64,000 bases of DNA from an uncultured Porphyromonadaceae bacterium (GCA_900545915.1 URAV01000015.1:1-64000); one strand, 5' to 3'; positions 26,921-36,023 are shown, numbered from the stretch's first letter. Made by a program: numbers and translations. The notes: generated from the letters alone by a model not told the origin.

Positions 26921-27817
26921 ATGAAAAAAGAAACATCCGAAAATATCCTCTATTTTCCGCTTTATTTCTATTTCTGGCTACATGCTCTGCTGCCGCTGAA
27001 AGTGCTGTACATATTATCCGATATCCTATTCTTTCCGATGTTCTACATAGTACGTTACCGGAGAAAATTGGTATATCAAAACATGAAAGATTCATTTCCT
27101 GAAAAAAGCGAAAAAGAAATCCGTCGGATGGAAAAAGCTTTTTATCATCATTTTTGCGATTATATCGTAGAAACAATCAAATTACTCCATATCTCCGACA
27201 AAGAGACCCGACAAAGAGTTAAGTTCTATAACACAGAAGCTTTACAAGATATTGTCGACAACGGAGGTTCATGCCTGATGCTGCTCGGACATTACGGCAA
27301 TTGGGAATTTGTCCCGTCCGTCACTCTTTGGATGCGTAAAGAGAGCGTAATTTTCGCTCAGATATATCGACCTCTGAAAAATAAGTGGTTCGACCGTTTC
27401 TTTCTCAAACTTCGAGGAAGATACCATTCCGAATGTATTGCCAAACAAGACACCCTAAGAAGTATCTTGCGCTACAAATCTTCAGGGAAACCGTCCATCA
27501 CCGGATTTATGGCAGACCAGACTCCTTCTCCGGCAAATATACACCATTGGGTATATTTTTTGAACCATGATACCCCCGTATTTACCGGAGTCGAGAAAAT
27601 AGCCCATAAAGTCGGATTTTCTGTTTTTTATTTCGATGTCGAAAAAATAAAAAGAGGATATTATTCCGTAACAATCCGGGAAATAACCCAAAATCCAAAA
27701 GAGACCGAAGAGTTCGAAATCACGGACAAATACATAAGAATGATGGAAACAACGATTCTTCGTGCACCGGAATATTGGTTATGGACTCATAACCGTTGGA
27801 AACATAAACACTCCTGA
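26921..27817 (+). CDS. LpxL/HtrB-type lysophospholipid (lipid A) acyltransferase
   Basis: A 298-residue inner-membrane acyltransferase. The catalytic H-x4-E motif is GHYGNWEF (His124). The N-terminal hydrophobic part is followed by a basic stretch, as in LpxL-type enzymes, and GFMADQTPSP matches the second conserved block. It probably adds a secondary acyl chain to lipid A on the cytoplasmic face. It starts 10 bases after mtaB and precedes a GT2 gene, so the operon joins tRNA modification to envelope synthesis. The exact acyl donor is unknown. Confidence 0.9.
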   Translation: MKKETSENILYFPLYFYFWLHALLPLKVLYILSDILFFPMFYIVRYRRKLVYQNMKDSFPEKSEKEIRRMEKAFYHHFCDYIVETIKLLHISDKETRQRVKFYNTEALQDIVDNGGSCLMLLGHYGNWEFVPSVTLWMRKESVIFAQIYRPLKNKWFDRFFLKLRGRYHSECIAKQDTLRSILRYKSSGKPSITGFMADQTPSPANIHHWVYFLNHDTPVFTGVEKIAHKVGFSVFYFDVEKIKRGYYSVTIREITQNPKETEEFEITDKYIRMMETTILRAPEYWLWTHNRWKHKHS

Positions 27818-27851
27818 TAATCGATTTATCAAACTTATAAAAATTTCTCTT

Positions 27852-28850
27852 TTGAAAAAAGTTGCAGTTATCATATTGAATTGGAACGGGTTGGAACTCT
27901 TGAAAAAGTTCCTCCCGTCCGTATGCCGATATACGAATCCCGAATTGGCGGACATTATCATTGCAGACAATGGATCTGAAGATAATTCCATCGTATGGAT
28001 ACAGGAAAATCATCCTGAAGTAAAAATTATGGCATTCTCGAAAAATTACGGATATGCCGACGGTTATAACAGAGCTATCAAAGCTCTCGAATACGAATAC
28101 GTAGTATTACTGAACTCGGACGTAGAAGCCACTCCTGCATGGATAGAACCGCTCGTCGAATACTGTGACAAAAATACAGACGTTGCTGCCTGCCAGCCGA
28201 AACTGAAAGCATACCGGCAAAAAGATTATTTTGAATATGCCGGTGCGGCCGGAGGATTCCTTGACCGGTACGGCTACGCTTTCTGCCGAGGCAGGATATT
28301 CGACACGATAGAAAAAGACTACGGACAATACGATTCGATAACCGATATATTCTGGGCTACCGGAGCATGCCTATTTATCCGGAGGACAGAATATTTGAAT
28401 GCCGGAGGTCTCGATGCCGATTTTTTCGCGCACATGGAAGAGATCGATCTTTGCTGGAGAGTGCACCTTATGGGCAAACGAATTGTTATTATTCCGCAAA
28501 GTACCGTTTACCATTTGGGAGGAGGGACACTTAACGCCTCGAATCCCCGAAAGACATATCTCAATTTCAGGAACAATCTATTAATGCTTTATAAAAATCT
28601 TCCTCTCAAAGAAGGAAGATCTTTATTGTTTACTCGCAGACTTATGGATACGGCAGCAATGGGAAAATTCCTTTTATCGGGAGAGTGGGGAAACGTAAAA
28701 GCCGTATGGAAGGCTCATATAGACTACCGAAAAATGAAAAAACGGTATAACTCCCAACCGAAAACCAACCTGCTTAAAAGTTTTCCTGAAACAGACCGAA
28801 ATATTACCGTAGATTATTTCTTAAGAAGGAAAAAAACATTTGAAGAATAA
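27852..28850 (+). CDS. Family 2 glycosyltransferase (WbbL/rhamnosyltransferase-like)
   Basis: A 332-residue GT-A enzyme without a signal peptide. The N-terminus KKVAVIILNWNG and the nucleotide-sugar/metal site LNSDVEATP are typical. The later acidic motif MEEIDLCWR is the ED-type acceptor region of GT2 enzymes that build O-antigen or other surface glycans. I use the TTG at 27852 because family members begin exactly there; a GTG at 27762 would overlap the acyltransferase by 56 bases. It ends the mtaB operon and has a strong hairpin downstream. Confidence 0.88.
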   Translation: MKKVAVIILNWNGLELLKKFLPSVCRYTNPELADIIIADNGSEDNSIVWIQENHPEVKIMAFSKNYGYADGYNRAIKALEYEYVVLLNSDVEATPAWIEPLVEYCDKNTDVAACQPKLKAYRQKDYFEYAGAAGGFLDRYGYAFCRGRIFDTIEKDYGQYDSITDIFWATGACLFIRRTEYLNAGGLDADFFAHMEEIDLCWRVHLMGKRIVIIPQSTVYHLGGGTLNASNPRKTYLNFRNNLLMLYKNLPLKEGRSLLFTRRLMDTAAMGKFLLSGEWGNVKAVWKAHIDYRKMKKRYNSQPKTNLLKSFPETDRNITVDYFLRRKKTFEE

Positions 28851-28938
28851 AATCCCGGATTTTTTAATTCAAAGTGTAGATTTTTAGAAAAAAGACAATT
28901 GAGTTACAAGTACCTTTAATGCTCTATTCTACATCAAA

Positions 28939-28970
28939 AAAGGAGTGTCCTAAAAATCGGATACTCCTTT
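28939..28970. terminator. Terminator between GT2 and the fimbrillin-like gene
   Basis: AAAGGAGTGTCC (28939-28950) pairs with GGATACTCCTTT (28959-28970) across an 8-base loop with one G-T pair. A and T runs on both sides allow it to serve both convergent transcripts. Confidence 0.8.
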
Positions 28971-29061
28971 ACTTACTATTCCTCTCAGTTTAAAAAGATA
29001 TTTTCGGGAACAGCCTATTGAGAAGGGAAATTCCTTATGGATCAAGTAATTTTCATTATAA

Positions 29062-29946
29062 TCATTCGATTGTGATGTCGTCCGACACACTACCTTGCGT
29101 TTCCCAGCCCTGAATGGTGATACCACTGAGAGTAATGCCGTTCTTGTTGACGGTAAGTACCACTTCCAGTTGCTTGCCACCTTCCAGACGGACGATATTC
29201 TGTCCTTTATCAGTCGTTTCAGGTAGATCTGCAAGTTCATATATATGAGTCTTTCCACCGATGCTGACTTGCAAAGAAACAGAACTTTTTGCTTGAGGAA
29301 CAACCAGCGTAGAAATTTCCTTGCCAATCTGCGGAATATAGCTTTCGGGTAAAAGGTCAATATCAATAACCTCTCCTGCGACCAAATTTATCTTGCACTC
29401 AGCGATACCATTAAGTGTGGTTTGAATGGATTTTAATTCCTCATCGGTATAATCAGTAGATTTATACTTGATAACGAGATTATGCATAGCGTGGTAGAAC
29501 GGCAAGCTAATGGGAGAAGTACTGCCCGCCTCGACCCTGACAGCGGGAGCCAGCAACAGGTCCTTTTTCTCGCCTTCGGCATGGTTCACATTGAATACGA
29601 AAGTATTATTTCCCATTTCCTCATCATACTTGGGATAGCAACCTGCAAAACAAACTTCTTCCGTACCATCGGGCAATTTGAGGTCTTCCCAGTTAAGAAT
29701 GGTAGAGGGCATCATATAATCCTTCATTTGGGTATAAGTATCACTGACTGAAACGGTGAGCAAGAACACATCACCATCAGTAAACATGCCGGAACCATCT
29801 GCTTCCAAGTGAGGACTACGCGTGAGAGCTTCAATGCCCGGACGGAGATCGATACGTCTCGTCCCAACAGTTAAAGTTTGTTCATTACTGTGATCGCAAC
29901 CACTCAAGATGGCTAAAACCGCTAAAAAGAAAAAAAGTTTCTTCAT
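29062..29946 (-). CDS. Fimbrillin-like (Mfa-like) lipoprotein
   Basis: A 294-residue lipoprotein with lipobox LAILSGC. The body matches the Bacteroidales fimbrillin/Mfa-like pattern: an N-terminal domain with TRSPHLEADGSGMFTDGDVF, an internal sandwich domain (AMHNLVIKYKS), and an ending GITIQGWETQGS typical of FimA/Mfa2-like folds (cf. GxxIxGW). Such proteins are shaft subunits or cell anchors of type V pili, but single orphan copies are also common surface lipoproteins. It follows the IdeS-like protease gene by 18 bases. No other pilus genes are nearby, so it is probably a partner of the protease rather than part of a pilus. Confidence 0.8.
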   Translation of the reverse strand: MKKLFFFLAVLAILSGCDHSNEQTLTVGTRRIDLRPGIEALTRSPHLEADGSGMFTDGDVFLLTVSVSDTYTQMKDYMMPSTILNWEDLKLPDGTEEVCFAGCYPKYDEEMGNNTFVFNVNHAEGEKKDLLLAPAVRVEAGSTSPISLPFYHAMHNLVIKYKSTDYTDEELKSIQTTLNGIAECKINLVAGEVIDIDLLPESYIPQIGKEISTLVVPQAKSSVSLQVSIGGKTHIYELADLPETTDKGQNIVRLEGGKQLEVVLTVNKNGITLSGITIQGWETQGSVSDDITIE

Positions 29947-29964
29947 ATTTTGTTCATTTTACAA

Positions 29965-31794
29965 TTATTTATTTAAGCTCTGTTTCCACTTCTCCCATAT
30001 GTCGCGGCGCAGGTCAACCTGTCCCAAGTCAGTGATAGCCACTGTACCAGCGCCCAAAAGAATAGGCATATAAATGTCATCCTGATAGCGAACAATCTTA
30101 CGGATACAACGATGATGCTGATAAGGCGTACTACTGCCAGAAACTTCAAAATTATAATAATCGTTGTTGTCAACATAGTAAAGGGCAGAAACGATGCCTT
30201 TCTCATCAAACTCCGCTCCCCAAATAGTCATAGCGTGTCCGCCCATGCTGTACACACTAAACGTCAGCGATCGATTGTTCTTGAACGCATCCTTGATAAC
30301 ATCGTTGAACTTCTCCTTCGTAAGGGGTTTTTCAGTAGTAGCTATCACATCATCTTTGCTGAATGCATGCCGGAAGAAACCCTTAAAATTATCGGCAACG
30401 TTCTTATCTTTATAAGGTATATTGTAGCCATACCCCGTAATGAACCAATTGATACCGAAAGAAGCATAGCCTGCTTCGTCCCGACAAGTTTCTCGGAAAA
30501 AAGTGAATACATCCTCTCCCAGCACACCGTTAAACTCATAAGAGGGTCTGATAAAAGAGGACATGAGCTCGTCCTCTTCCGGGTACATTTTGTCGTATTC
30601 TTCTATATAATCACGGTTGTGGTACATCCACCAATGCAGGCTATTAGAAGCAGAAGCTGCCCAGCACATGTGTCCGTCTTTCGGACCCTCATGATCTTCT
30701 CCCGCTTCCGGATTAAATTTGTCACAGTCGTACCAACCATAATCTTCTTGCCACGATAGGTAACAGGTAGAAAGGTCATCGGGAAAAACATGAAACCATT
30801 TTCCGACAGGAAATTTCTCAGGAGTCCCAACGAAAGCATACTCCGCAGTGTTTTCATCGAAAACCGGCAGGGGATGTCCTTCTCTTTCAACACCCCACAA
30901 CCAAAGCTTCTTACCTGCAAATTCCTCATCTGAAGGTTCACCAGCTTCTTCTGTAAACCGAAGTTGAACGTTGGTTTCTTTTCCCGATTCTAAATTCTGC
31001 GAATCACCCACTATACCATCCGAGAATTTGTAATTATATGTCTTACCGTTACACACGATGCGTATTCGATCCTCTCCGATGTCAACGGGCTGCGGTGCAA
31101 ACAGTACAACGTATGAGCCGTTACCCATCTTGTGCGGAATAATCCATTCCTCCGGTGAATCCTCGTCCGGTTGCAGTGAGCCTTTGGCAGAAATGTCGAA
31201 CAAACCTTGCGTGCGACCGTACACTTCTATGGCAAAATCAGGAGCATTTGTATCAAGTCCGGTAAGAGAAATGTTCAATCGGTGCATCAGGTGACGGAAC
31301 GTCATGGAAATTTCTTTATCGGGATTATCCATTGTCATTTCATGTTGTGCACCGAGTAAGTCCGACGATAGATAACCTTTCTCACTGCTTTGATCAGTCT
31401 GCACTGCACAGGTAATGACGTGTAACTCCGGTTCAACAGGATTTTCCGGAGCTGGATAAAAAGCTGTAAGCGTGACCTTACTCTTGCCCAAATCCGAGGG
31501 TTTGAGAAAAGGTAGCCAGTGTCCTCCCTGTAAAGTGAGTCGATGGTAACGATGGCTACCGTTTTCATCAGCGTATAATCCCACCTCGTCATTGTCCTCA
31601 AAGAACCCCGTTCCCGTCTCCTCATCGACAATAGCACGGGTCTTCGGCATATCGAAGTAGAATTCGATACCCCTATCCAGCGTAGTTTCGCCCAGCAGAT
31701 TATCATCGTCACAAGAAGACAAGCAAACATTAAATAGTAAAAGAAGGCAAAAAAAGCCTTTTATCATTTGGTAAAATTTGCAAATGGATTTCAT
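29965..31794 (-). CDS. Fimbrillin-like/IdeS (Mac, C66) cysteine protease fusion lipoprotein
   Basis: A 609-residue lipoprotein. The lipobox ends CLSSC (Cys28) and is followed by DDD, an acidic motif that in Bacteroidota favours surface display. Residues about 40-290 look like an Mfa-like/fimbrillin domain (GTGFFEDNDEVGLYAD, FRHLMHRLNISLTGL). Residues about 295-575 match the streptococcal IgG protease IdeS/Mac: GWYDCDKF before the nucleophile, Cys377 in GHMCWAASASNSLHWW, FGINWFITGYGYNI, His520 in GGHAMTIWGAEFDEKG and Asp542 in YYVDNNDYY. These mirror IdeS Cys94, His262 and Asp284, so it should be active. IgG as substrate is an inference; family members outside streptococci may cleave other proteins. 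A tail of about 35 residues follows the catalytic domain. Confidence 0.85.
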   Translation of the reverse strand: MKSICKFYQMIKGFFCLLLLFNVCLSSCDDDNLLGETTLDRGIEFYFDMPKTRAIVDEETGTGFFEDNDEVGLYADENGSHRYHRLTLQGGHWLPFLKPSDLGKSKVTLTAFYPAPENPVEPELHVITCAVQTDQSSEKGYLSSDLLGAQHEMTMDNPDKEISMTFRHLMHRLNISLTGLDTNAPDFAIEVYGRTQGLFDISAKGSLQPDEDSPEEWIIPHKMGNGSYVVLFAPQPVDIGEDRIRIVCNGKTYNYKFSDGIVGDSQNLESGKETNVQLRFTEEAGEPSDEEFAGKKLWLWGVEREGHPLPVFDENTAEYAFVGTPEKFPVGKWFHVFPDDLSTCYLSWQEDYGWYDCDKFNPEAGEDHEGPKDGHMCWAASASNSLHWWMYHNRDYIEEYDKMYPEEDELMSSFIRPSYEFNGVLGEDVFTFFRETCRDEAGYASFGINWFITGYGYNIPYKDKNVADNFKGFFRHAFSKDDVIATTEKPLTKEKFNDVIKDAFKNNRSLTFSVYSMGGHAMTIWGAEFDEKGIVSALYYVDNNDYYNFEVSGSSTPYQHHRCIRKIVRYQDDIYMPILLGAGTVAITDLGQVDLRRDIWEKWKQSLNK

Positions 31795-32019
31795 ATTACA
31801 TTATTCTCTAAATTACATAAATGCATAATTATTTTTTTATTCTATATATAATTACGATATGATACCTTTATTTATCAATGGCGAACATTAGTCAGGAATA
31901 TACCTGGCAATGCATCCCGACTGTTTCTGTGTCCTGATTTTCAAAAGAAAGTATACATAACTATTCCAATACGATCGCCAAACAGACAACCAAAAACCTA
32001 TTTACAACATGATATAGCA

Positions 32020-32027
32020 CAAAAGTA
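32020..32027 (-). promoter_or_regulatory. -7-like element upstream of the IdeS-like gene
   Basis: On the minus strand TACTTTTG lies right after the murF-alr stop codon. A transcript from here would have a leader of over 200 bases before the protease ATG. No -33 box is evident. The rest of the 239-bp spacer (31795-32033) shows only short, weak inverted repeats and no obvious terminator for murF-alr. Confidence 0.35.
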
Positions 32028-32033
32028 TATATT

Positions 32034-34502
32034 TTATTCTCTATAATATACCCTCTTCACTCGGGAAGAAACCGAGGTCAATATTTCATACGGAATCGTT
32101 TGCAGCCATTCCGCAACTTCCGTTACCGGTAACTGTTCCCCGAATACCTCCACACGATCTCCTTCCTTGCAATCGATATCCGTAACATCGATCATACAAA
32201 CATCCATACATATATTCCCGACAATCGGCGCTCTCTTCCCATTAACGACAACAGCCCCTTTTCGATTGCCCAAATGCCGATTCAATCCGTCTGCATAACC
32301 GATAGGAATAGCGGCAATCCGAGAACGACGTGTAAGTACTCCACGTCGACTATATCCTACCGTCTGATCCTCATCCAGTTCTTTAATTTGTAAAATCGTA
32401 GTTTTCAATGTCGAGACAGTACGCAAGTCCGTATCCATCCCGCAAGCCGAAATGCCGTAAAGACCTATCCCCAAACGAACAGCCTCCATCTGCTCTTCGG
32501 TAAACCGGGTAATTCCGGAAGTGTTCAGAATATGTCGCATTACCGGTTGAGGAGTAGCAGATTGCACCGCAACGGCACACTCCTTAAACAAAGCGATCTG
32601 CTGACGTGAAAAAGCATCGAAACGAGGTTCGTCGCTTCCGGCAAAATGAGAAAATACAGATCGTGCCATCACTGCCGTTTGAGACTTCAACCGCTCCGAC
32701 AAACGAGGCATATCTTCTAATGTAAATCCGAGCCTATGCATTCCCGAATCTATCTTGACATGTATCGGATAACGCATAATTCCCTGTTTTTCCGCTTCAT
32801 AAACTAAAGCATCCAATAATTTAAAACTATAAACTTCCGGTTCAAGAGAATATCGGAACAATGTACGGAAACTATTCATCTCAGGATTCATAACCATAAT
32901 CGGCATCGTTATACCGGCTTTCCTCAACTCAGCTCCTTCGTCCGCCACAGCCACAGCCAGATAATCGCATCCCCGGTCTTGCAAAGTTTTAGCTAATTCA
33001 TACGAACCGGCTCCATAACCGAAAGCTTTCACCATACAAATAATTTTAGTTTCAGGTTTCAGCTTTTGTTTATAATAATTATAATTATCTATAATTGCAT
33101 CCAGATTTACCTCCAAAATCGTTTCATGCTGCTTCAATTCCAAAGCTTCCGAAATTTCTTCAAAATGATAATTTCGAGAACCCTTGATCAAGATAAGCTC
33201 ATTCGAGAAACATTCTGCTGCCCCTGATGACAAAAATTCCCCCGTAGTAGAATAAAATTCCGCTTCCATAGGGAAAAGGGATTTATATGACAAAAGCTCA
33301 CGGCCTATCCCTATAAACCTGTCGATCTTCTTATGAACGACAAGCTCGGCAACACGCCGATACAACTCATCGGGCGACATTCCCGATTGCAATATATCCG
33401 ACAATATCAACGTACGCCTCATTCCCCGTGCCGCCGAACGCCTGTTCTGAAAATCAAGGGCGATATCTAAAGAATTGATGTCCGAATTATACGAATCATT
33501 AATTATAAGACAACCGTTACGACCCTCTTTTACCTCCATACGCATAGCGACAGGTTCAAGCTTACACATGCGAGCTGCGATTTCTTCTCCGGTTTTACCC
33601 AAGTAGAGCATAACCGCCAAACAATGTATCGCATCTTCTATCGATGCATCTTCTACAAAGGGAATCGTAAATGAAGAAGAAAAACGCAAATAATCATAAT
33701 CGATACGGGTCGAATCTTCTCCTTTTACAATTTTAGAAATATACAAAGCCCTGTCCTTGTCTTTTCTCGACCAGGCTATCTCTCGTGTTCCCATACACAT
33801 TTTTTCGGCAGAATCTACAATCAGTGGATCATCTCCATCATAGATAACCGATTCGGAATGCGTAAAAAGAGAAAGTTTCTCGATACATTTCTCCTGCATC
33901 GAAGAAAAACCCTCCTGATGGGCATCTCCTAAATAAGTCAAAATACCGAATGTCGGTTTTATTATCGCTTCCAGCTTATCCATTTCTCCGGGCTTGGAGA
34001 TCCCGGCTTCGATAACGGCAAGCTCGGTATTCTCATCGATCTCCCAAACAGAAAGCGGAACTCCGATCTGCGAATTATAACTACGCGGAGAGCGCACCAT
34101 ATTATAATCCTCATGCAATAACTGGTAAAGCCATTCTTTTACTACGGTTTTCCCATTACTTCCAGCCACTCCTATCACCGGAATCTTGAAACGTTTTCGA
34201 TGTGCAGCCGCAAGACTTTGCAAAGCAGACAAGGTATCTTTTACTAAAAGGAAATTGGCATCCGCCATCTGCTTCCGGTCTTCCGGTAAAGAACTCACTA
34301 CAAAATTACGGACACCTTTTCTATACAAGTCTCCTATATATCGATGAGCATCGTTCCGTTTTGTCACCAATGCAAAAAAAAGGGTCTTTTCGGGAAAAGT
34401 CAAAGAACGACTATCCGTTAATAAATCCGATACCGTACACTCATGTACTATATCGCACTTTGCCTGTAAAATGCAAACGATATCTGTTATTTTATAATTC
34501 AT
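32034..34502 (-). CDS. Bifunctional MurF ligase-alanine racemase
   Basis: An 822-residue fusion joining two steps of D-Ala use in peptidoglycan synthesis. Residues 1 to about 450 are MurF, with ATP-binding GSNGKT (Lys118), EAGISKPGEMDKLE and SYNSDINSLD. MurF adds D-Ala-D-Ala to the UDP-MurNAc tripeptide. Residues from about 455 are a fold-III alanine racemase with the PLP lysine in VKAFGYGAGSYELA and HVKIDSGMHRLGF, and the catalytic-tyrosine region near VGYSRRGVLTRRSR. The fusion is standard in Bacteroidota. It follows the GSCFA gene by 4 bases. Confidence 0.95.
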   Translation of the reverse strand: MNYKITDIVCILQAKCDIVHECTVSDLLTDSRSLTFPEKTLFFALVTKRNDAHRYIGDLYRKGVRNFVVSSLPEDRKQMADANFLLVKDTLSALQSLAAAHRKRFKIPVIGVAGSNGKTVVKEWLYQLLHEDYNMVRSPRSYNSQIGVPLSVWEIDENTELAVIEAGISKPGEMDKLEAIIKPTFGILTYLGDAHQEGFSSMQEKCIEKLSLFTHSESVIYDGDDPLIVDSAEKMCMGTREIAWSRKDKDRALYISKIVKGEDSTRIDYDYLRFSSSFTIPFVEDASIEDAIHCLAVMLYLGKTGEEIAARMCKLEPVAMRMEVKEGRNGCLIINDSYNSDINSLDIALDFQNRRSAARGMRRTLILSDILQSGMSPDELYRRVAELVVHKKIDRFIGIGRELLSYKSLFPMEAEFYSTTGEFLSSGAAECFSNELILIKGSRNYHFEEISEALELKQHETILEVNLDAIIDNYNYYKQKLKPETKIICMVKAFGYGAGSYELAKTLQDRGCDYLAVAVADEGAELRKAGITMPIMVMNPEMNSFRTLFRYSLEPEVYSFKLLDALVYEAEKQGIMRYPIHVKIDSGMHRLGFTLEDMPRLSERLKSQTAVMARSVFSHFAGSDEPRFDAFSRQQIALFKECAVAVQSATPQPVMRHILNTSGITRFTEEQMEAVRLGIGLYGISACGMDTDLRTVSTLKTTILQIKELDEDQTVGYSRRGVLTRRSRIAAIPIGYADGLNRHLGNRKGAVVVNGKRAPIVGNICMDVCMIDVTDIDCKEGDRVEVFGEQLPVTEVAEWLQTIPYEILTSVSSRVKRVYYRE

Positions 34503-34506
34503 CCGG

Positions 34507-35499
34507 TTATAATGTTTTTAAAAACAACTCCAGAGAATCTATCTCTTTCGAAAGATCAAAGTAAGAATATTTTTCCCGGATTTTTTTCAGTTTAAACAAA
34601 TTTTGCACAGTGAAATCCCGGAATACTTCTTTATCCGGAGTAAGAGGGCGATGATTCAACGCTTTTTCAAGGCGTTCCCACTCCCGGTTCAAGGTCCGGG
34701 TCTCTTCAGAGAAACACGCTTCGGAAAAACGCTCCCAAATATACATTATCGCCTGCTCATTCGGATGTGTCATTCCGGCATCATAAAAACGGTAATCCCT
34801 CAGCTCGTCCATAACGATCTCATAAGAAGGGAAATAGATACACCTATCAGGATACATCCGACATAACTCGTCCACGAATAAAAGCAAGACAGACTTACTA
34901 AGTTGGTTTTCATGCGCACCGTCTCTTAAATGACGGATCGGGCTGACCGTAAACATAACTCTTAATTCGGGATTCGAATCTGACAAACGTTCTATCAGAG
35001 GTATCCATCCCCGAAGCATCTCATCGACTCCGACACGACGACGATCGAACAACGAAGCCGGCAATTTATGACAATTAGCAACCACCTTTCCGGTCTCCCG
35101 CAAAGAATAGACGTATGCCGTACCGAAAGTCACCAACAGCCAAGACGCCCGATGCAGTTGTTCCGCTCCAGCCTCCGACTCCCGATTAATTCCGTCGATA
35201 CACAGTTCCGGATCTGTATGCGAAAACCGGGAATGATGCCGAAAACTGTGCCAAAGATTACCATCCCGAAAAATATCATTCACCGTATATCGATAACCAT
35301 CCGACATCATTTGCAAAGCATCTGCAATGGAAACAGGGTTATATAAAATACCCGTAGGATTAATTTTTACATTAAATTTATGGGCAACCAATAAATGCCC
35401 TATATTCTCGGCAAAACAAGAACCCAACAACAAAATTTTATCCCGATGAGAGATCTGATGTTGCAATTTTTCACAAGGTACGATCGTTCTAAATTCCAT
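34507..35499 (-). CDS. GSCFA family protein
   Basis: A 330-residue protein with the family-naming motif LLLGSCFAENIG near the N-terminus. The later blocks (FSHTDPELCIDGIN, VMFTVSPIRHLRDGAHENQLSK and DAGMTHPNEQAIMYIWERF) make it an SGNH-hydrolase-like fold, with Ser in GSC and His in THPNEQ as the likely catalytic pair. The family is common in Bacteroidota beside MurF-Alr, but its substrate is unknown; an esterase acting on an envelope glycan is a reasonable guess. No signal peptide. I start it at the ATG at 35499 rather than an earlier TTG. Confidence 0.88.
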   Translation of the reverse strand: MEFRTIVPCEKLQHQISHRDKILLLGSCFAENIGHLLVAHKFNVKINPTGILYNPVSIADALQMMSDGYRYTVNDIFRDGNLWHSFRHHSRFSHTDPELCIDGINRESEAGAEQLHRASWLLVTFGTAYVYSLRETGKVVANCHKLPASLFDRRRVGVDEMLRGWIPLIERLSDSNPELRVMFTVSPIRHLRDGAHENQLSKSVLLLFVDELCRMYPDRCIYFPSYEIVMDELRDYRFYDAGMTHPNEQAIMYIWERFSEACFSEETRTLNREWERLEKALNHRPLTPDKEVFRDFTVQNLFKLKKIREKYSYFDLSKEIDSLELFLKTL

Positions 35500-35532
35500 G
35501 TAACAAACATACAAAAAAATAATGAAGCTTTT

Positions 35533-35705
35533 TTAGACCCTATCTAAATTTTGCTCGGGTAAAGTTTGAGAGAGATCCACATGAACAGGCGGTTTTTCTC
35601 TCGATAGAAAAACCATACCGATGCCGTCAACATCGTTATAGACCGAAAGGAAAGGGGGAAAACGTCCGGATGATATTTTTTATTGGGGAAATTTAACAGA
35701 CTCTC
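35533..35705 (+). repeat. Dispersed intergenic repeat, copy D
   Basis: The copy starts TTAGACCCTATCTAAATTTTGC and CTCGGGTAAAGTTTGAGAG, which align with copy C, and ends TGGGGAAATTTAACAGACTCTC. The interior has GACCGAAAGG as in copies A and C. It also holds a 9-bp hairpin GGTTTTTCT/AGAAAAACC. Confidence 0.7.
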
Positions 35706-35798
35706 AAAATAACAAATCAAAAATCAAAAGATAATTCCCCCACGATATTTAACAAAAAAAATATCTCTCCGACAGATATATACAATAAAGCTTTTTAC

Positions 35799-35849
35799 TA
35801 CTTTTGTAGCCCAAAATCGATCTTGAAGCAATGGTAACAACTTCAAGAT
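35799..35849 (+). promoter_or_regulatory. -7 box followed by a hairpin and T-tract: leader attenuator or small RNA candidate
   Basis: TACTTTTG (35799-35806) is a consensus -7 box. Fourteen bases later a perfect 9-bp stem ATCTTGAAG/CTTCAAGAT (35820-35828, 35841-35849) with a 12-base loop is followed by TTTTAG. A transcript of about 40 bases could end here, or continue as the leader of the lipoprotein gene at 36024. No -33 TTTG was found. Confidence 0.4.
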
Positions 35850-35865
35850 TTTAGTTAAAGAGCTT

Positions 35866-35995
35866 TAGAGCCTGTTTAAATTTTGGAGAGTTTATTTTGA
35901 ACGATTTTCTTGAAGATACTATTATGTATTTCACAAGAGGAAGATAATGGATCGACATGATCGCCTCCTTGATCGGAAAATTTAAACAAGCTTTT
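35866..35995 (+). repeat. Dispersed intergenic repeat, copy E (both termini)
   Basis: This copy shows both terminal boxes most clearly: TAGAGCCTGTTTAAATTTTG at the left and CGGAAAATTTAAACAAGCTTTT at the right, roughly inverted copies of each other. The interior is shorter and more diverged (TTTTGAACGATTTTCTTGAAG, CACAAGAGGAAGATAATGG) but still lines up with copies B and C. Confidence 0.7.
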
Positions 35996-36023
35996 AATTA
36001 AATAAAATGATTCATTACGAATT

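Larger units (their letters stand above)
35500..36023. other. Intergenic region with two dispersed repeats and a short hairpin transcript candidate
   Basis: The 524-bp spacer before the 190-residue lipoprotein gene contains repeat copies D (35533-35705) and E (35866-35995). Between them lie a consensus -7 box and a 9-bp hairpin (35799-35849). No credible gene is present. Confidence 0.65.

Noticed and set aside
30112..30759. 215-codon plus-strand frame inside the protease gene
   Set aside because: Shadow of the IdeS-like gene, whose catalytic motifs are unmistakable on the other strand.
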